NCBI GenBank assembly: GCA_028716565.1 | Contig: JAQUPL010000002.1 | Span: 160,670-194,988 of the forward strand | Reading direction: 5' to 3' | DNA: 34,319 bases | From: Candidatus Omnitrophota bacterium | GTDB taxonomy: Bacteria > Omnitrophota > Gorgyraeia > Pluralincolimonadales > Pluralincolimonadaceae | Shown here: positions 31,680-34,319 of the stretch, one piece after another | Layout: the number at the start of each line of letters is the position of its first letter | How positions within the stretch are numbered: position 1 is the stretch's first letter | The notes under the pieces: generated by a model | Told to the model about the DNA's origin: nothing | The model's database searches: none | Seen by the model: only the letters and a program-made list of their open reading frames with translations | Position numbers and translations under genes: made by a program

Positions 31680-32924
31680 ATGCGCGGAATAAAACGCGGA
31701 AGTGCCATAGGGTGTCTTTTTTTATTTTTTGCGGCCCTCATTTTATCCTGCCTTTCCGGCTGCGCAAAGAAGTCTTCCGAAAAAGAGATACTCATGTGGC
31801 TTGTAGGTTCCGAGAAGCAGGCCCAGAAGATAACCGAGCTCGGGCGGGATTTTTATAAAGAGACCGGCGTCAAGGTGAGATGCGAGGCGATCTCGTGGGG
31901 AGAGGCGCATTCGAAATACCTGACCTCGGTAGTAGGGGAAGTCACCCCCGACATCGGGACGATGGGGCTTACCTGGGGGACCGAATTCGGCAACCTGGGC
32001 GCGATGGTCGACCTCCAGAAGGCTTTTCCTGCGGACCTCAAGGATATAGAGGACAACATCTTTCCCGGCCTCGCGGAGTCGATAAGGTACAAGGACAGCG
32101 TCTATGCCGTACCATTCGATATAAGCGAATATATAATGTATTACAGGACCGATATGATCGGAAAGCCGCCCCGGGACTGGAAAGAACTGGCCTCGCTTTT
32201 GGCAGAGCTTAACCGCAACGGCAAATCGATGATAATCGACTGGGGCGGGCTCGGTTGGATAGGGTACAGCCCTTTCTTATGGCAGGCAGGCGGGGATTTT
32301 TATAATAAAGAGAATACGGTTGCCACCCTCGATACCGCAGCCGCGGAAACAGGGATGGAATTTTTCACCGGACTTTATAAAAGATACGGCGTGCCGAAGG
32401 AGGAGAAACCCGTAGAGCAAGGATTCAAGATGGGCGACTACCCGATATTCATCTCCGGGAACTGGAAGATGAAGACCCTTGCCGACGTTGCCCCGGAGAT
32501 AAACGGTAAATGGGGCATATCGCAGCTGCCGGCCGGGCCGACGGGAAAAAGGACAGGGTTCATCGGCGGCAGGGTGATGGGGGTATTTTCCCAATCCAAG
32601 CTGAAGAATGAATCGTGGGGATTCATAAAGTATCTTTCCCGTCCGGACATCCAGCTGAAATTATACGAGGCGACCCTCGAGTCGCACGATACCTATCTTC
32701 CCCCGAACATAAAGACGTGGGATATCCTCCCGATGGATGCGGCGTTCAAGGAACCGCTTAAGGCGCAGGCGATGGACTCGAAAGGCCCTCCGTCCCTGTT
32801 GGGTTGGGATGACAGCACGAGGTTCATAGATACGGCCATACAGCTTATCGTCCTGAAGGGCAAGGACGTGAAGGCCTCTTTAGCCGGCGCGAATGACGAA
32901 TTGAACAGGAGGCTCAGGAAGTGA
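31680..32924 (+). CDS. ABC sugar importer, substrate-binding lipoprotein
   Basis: This 414-residue family-1 extracellular solute-binding protein (MalE/UgpB class) has a lipoprotein signal ending LSGC (Cys28). The mature part shows the usual first strand after the anchor (EILMWLVGSEKQ), GVKVRCEAISWGEAHSKYLT, TPDIGTMGLTW, YAVPFDISEYIMYYRTDM, GDYPIFISGNW and the closing FIKYLSRPDIQ. The aromatic-rich WGGLGWIGYSPFLWQAGG segment fits carbohydrate binding. It captures an oligosaccharide for the two permeases that follow. The ligand is inferred as mannan-derived only from location. The stop overlaps the next GTG start. No ATPase gene is seen in the window; it may lie beyond the end or be shared. Confidence 0.93.
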   Translation: MRGIKRGSAIGCLFLFFAALILSCLSGCAKKSSEKEILMWLVGSEKQAQKITELGRDFYKETGVKVRCEAISWGEAHSKYLTSVVGEVTPDIGTMGLTWGTEFGNLGAMVDLQKAFPADLKDIEDNIFPGLAESIRYKDSVYAVPFDISEYIMYYRTDMIGKPPRDWKELASLLAELNRNGKSMIIDWGGLGWIGYSPFLWQAGGDFYNKENTVATLDTAAAETGMEFFTGLYKRYGVPKEEKPVEQGFKMGDYPIFISGNWKMKTLADVAPEINGKWGISQLPAGPTGKRTGFIGGRVMGVFSQSKLKNESWGFIKYLSRPDIQLKLYEATLESHDTYLPPNIKTWDILPMDAAFKEPLKAQAMDSKGPPSLLGWDDSTRFIDTAIQLIVLKGKDVKASLAGANDELNRRLRK

Positions 32925-33823
32925 AGCCGTTCGCAAAGGAATTGAACAGGCAGAAATGGTCTTACATCTTCATCGGCCCGTCCTTTATCATCTTCACCGT
33001 ATTTCTCATCATACCGGTCTTCGCGTCGCTTTACTGGAGTTTCACCCAGTATAATATCCTCCAGCCGCCCAAATTCGTCGGGTTCCAGAATTACATAAAC
33101 ATACTGTTCCATGACCCGCGTTTCTGGAAAGCGATGGTAAATACCGCGATATACGTGGCAGGCACGGTCCCGACGAGCATAGTGATCTCGCTTGCCCTCG
33201 CCGTCGCCATCGACCAGAATATCCGTTTCAAGAACTGGTTCAAGACCTTTTTCTTCATCCCCAGCATAACCTCGATAATAGCGATATCGGTAATCTGGAA
33301 ATGGCTTTACGCCAGCGGCAAATACGGCCTCTTTAACCACGCCCTTTCTTCGATCGGGATACAGCCGGTGAACTGGCTCGGGATCGATTGGACGCTCCCC
33401 TCGATAATAATCATGAGCGTCTGGGGCGGGCTCGGGTATAACATGATACTCTTCATCGCCGGGCTTCAGGGCATCCCCCATGTTTTCTATGAGGCGGCCG
33501 AGGTCGACGGGGCGAGCGAATGGGACAAGTTCCGCAACATCACGCTGCCGCTGTTGGCGCCGACGATGCTCTTCGTCACCATAATGTCGATCATAAGCGC
33601 ATTCCAGGTCTTCGACGCTGTATATATAATGACCTACAGTTCCGAGGGAGCGGTGGGCGGCGCGCTTGACTGCGCGCTGACGATAGTCGCGTACCTCTAC
33701 GACACCGGGTTCCAAAGGTTCGCGATGGGTTACGCCTCGGCGCTGGCGTACCTTATATTCCTGGTGCTTTTTATCGTAACGATCGTCAACATGCGGCTGG
33801 TGGAGAAAAAGATTGAGTACTGA
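32921..33823 (+). CDS. ABC sugar importer permease, MalF/UgpA type
   Basis: This 300-residue inner-membrane protein starts with GTG, overlapping the lipoprotein stop (GTGA), with AGGAGG at 32907-32912 eight bases upstream. Six membrane segments are visible, the first near residues 13-37 (SYIFIGPSFIIFTVFLIIPVF). The cytoplasmic EAA loop is clear: EAAEVDGASEWDKFRNITLPLLAPT. This is the first permease half of a CUT1-type carbohydrate importer. The second half follows directly at 33825. Confidence 0.95.
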   Translation: MKPFAKELNRQKWSYIFIGPSFIIFTVFLIIPVFASLYWSFTQYNILQPPKFVGFQNYINILFHDPRFWKAMVNTAIYVAGTVPTSIVISLALAVAIDQNIRFKNWFKTFFFIPSITSIIAISVIWKWLYASGKYGLFNHALSSIGIQPVNWLGIDWTLPSIIIMSVWGGLGYNMILFIAGLQGIPHVFYEAAEVDGASEWDKFRNITLPLLAPTMLFVTIMSIISAFQVFDAVYIMTYSSEGAVGGALDCALTIVAYLYDTGFQRFAMGYASALAYLIFLVLFIVTIVNMRLVEKKIEY

Positions 33824-33824
33824 C

Positions 33825-34319
33825 ATGGGTATGAACGGGATAAAAGAGCTGGAGAGAAGGGGCACGGTCAGGGTAACCAGCAAGAAGCAGCAGCAGAAGA
33901 CCGCCAATCTCCTCATCTATATTTTCCTGATAGCCGGTTCGTTCATAATGATCGTGCCGTTCGTCTGGATGATAGTCACGTCGTTCAAGCCGCTCGACGA
34001 GATAAATACCTATCCGCCGAGCTTCTTCATCCGCAAACCTACGATCGAGGCGTACCTCGAACTCTTCAGGATAATACCGATGGGCAGGTATTTCCTCAAC
34101 AGCCTTTTTGCCACGACCGCTATAACGCTGGCCAATATATTCTTCTGTTCCCTGGCCGGCTACGCCTTCGCCAAGCACCGGTTCTTCGGCAGGGACAAGC
34201 TCTTCCTCCTGCTCGTCGGCTCGATGATGATACCGTGGCAGGTGAACCTTATACCGAGTTTCGTGATAGTGAAGAAATTCGGGTGGCTCAATTCGTTTTA
34301 CGGGCTGATAATCCCGGCG
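33825..34319 (+). CDS. ABC sugar importer permease, MalG/UgpE type (cut by window end)
   Basis: The first 165 residues are present and the frame is still open at the last base. The basic lead (KKQQQKTANLL) is followed by a first membrane segment (IYIFLIAGSFIMIVPFVWMI). SFKPLDEI, the N-terminal MalG hallmark, comes next. Then NSLFATTAITLANIFFCSLAGYAFAKHRF, split around residue 92, and SMMIPWQVNLIPSFVI. The EAA loop lies beyond the window. The ATG at 33825 is one base after the MalF-type stop; a second ATG two codons on is also possible, and neither has a strong ribosome site, as expected for coupled translation. Confidence 0.93.
   Translation, partial: MGMNGIKELERRGTVRVTSKKQQQKTANLLIYIFLIAGSFIMIVPFVWMIVTSFKPLDEINTYPPSFFIRKPTIEAYLELFRIIPMGRYFLNSLFATTAITLANIFFCSLAGYAFAKHRFFGRDKLFLLLVGSMMIPWQVNLIPSFVIVKKFGWLNSFYGLIIPA

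Noticed and set aside
32693-33916. A 407-codon open frame on the minus strand across the ABC importer genes.
   Set aside because: Its translation is rich in Arg, Tyr, Glu and Asp with no domain pattern, a shadow of the well-supported permease genes on the plus strand. Other long antisense frames in the window were dismissed for the same reason.
1-34319. CRISPR arrays, insertion sequences, transposases, rRNA genes and phage genes.
   Set aside because: No regularly spaced repeats, terminal inverted repeats with transposase frames, rRNA-like stretches or phage proteins were seen.

Overview
The window reads as a chromosomal fragment of an uncultivated Gram-negative bacterium. It has a tripartite RND efflux pump with a TolC-like outer-membrane component, a PEP-CTERM surface protein, a GspK/PilX-like pseudopilin, and coding sequence rich in ATA (Ile) and AGG (Arg) codons. 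These traits together suggest Omnitrophota ('Candidatus Omnitrophica'), or less likely another PVC-type or Elusimicrobia-like lineage. This is an inference from style and gene content; no rRNA or phylogenetic marker is present.

Layout. (1) 1-1986 is a visibly AT-rich patch with two unrecognised genes separated by an imperfect palindrome that resembles an integron attC recombination site; it ends just before tRNA-Gln. (2) 1987-2705 holds tRNA-Gln, a small secreted carbohydrate-binding-like protein and a strong bidirectional terminator. (3) 2726-8436 (minus strand) is a compact RND / membrane-fusion / TolC operon. (4) 8523-13526 runs in the plus direction from a good sigma70-type promoter: a secreted 30-residue-repeat protein, tRNA-Leu, a sugar isomerase/epimerase, a Gfo/Idh/MocA dehydrogenase, tRNA-Glu and a cytoplasmic GH35-like glycosidase, with two tRNAs lodged between the protein genes. 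(5) 13572-27147 is a long co-directional array that looks like a beta-mannan (glucomannan) utilisation operon. It contains a GntR/LacI-type hybrid regulator, three stand-alone secreted binding modules, two large DUF5060/GH5-like multi-domain enzymes, two GH113-like beta-mannanases, a GH130 mannoside phosphorylase and a ROK sugar kinase. (6) 27202-31638 holds a PEP-CTERM protein with its own promoter, a pseudopilin fused to a LamG-like lectin domain, and an unknown secreted protein. (7) 31646-34319 holds a sugar ABC importer: lipoprotein, MalF-type permease, and a MalG-type permease cut by the window end.

How it may work together (inference): secreted or anchored GH113 and GH5-like enzymes, helped by free binding modules, cut mannan. 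The ABC importer takes up oligosaccharides, GH130 releases mannose-1-phosphate, and the ROK kinase, isomerase and dehydrogenase feed the sugars into metabolism. A 14-bp palindromic operator (TATAC-N4-GTATA type) at the regulator's own promoter recurs twice, 13.6 kb away, at the PEP-CTERM promoter. This links the catabolic operon to a surface-display module in one proposed regulon.

Sharpest observations: the shared operator; a ROK kinase whose only full-length start is a non-canonical ATA overlapping the upstream stop; an attC-like site in the AT-rich patch; six copies of one binding module in 13 kb; and a terminator hairpin that encloses the start codon of the lectin-pseudopilin.
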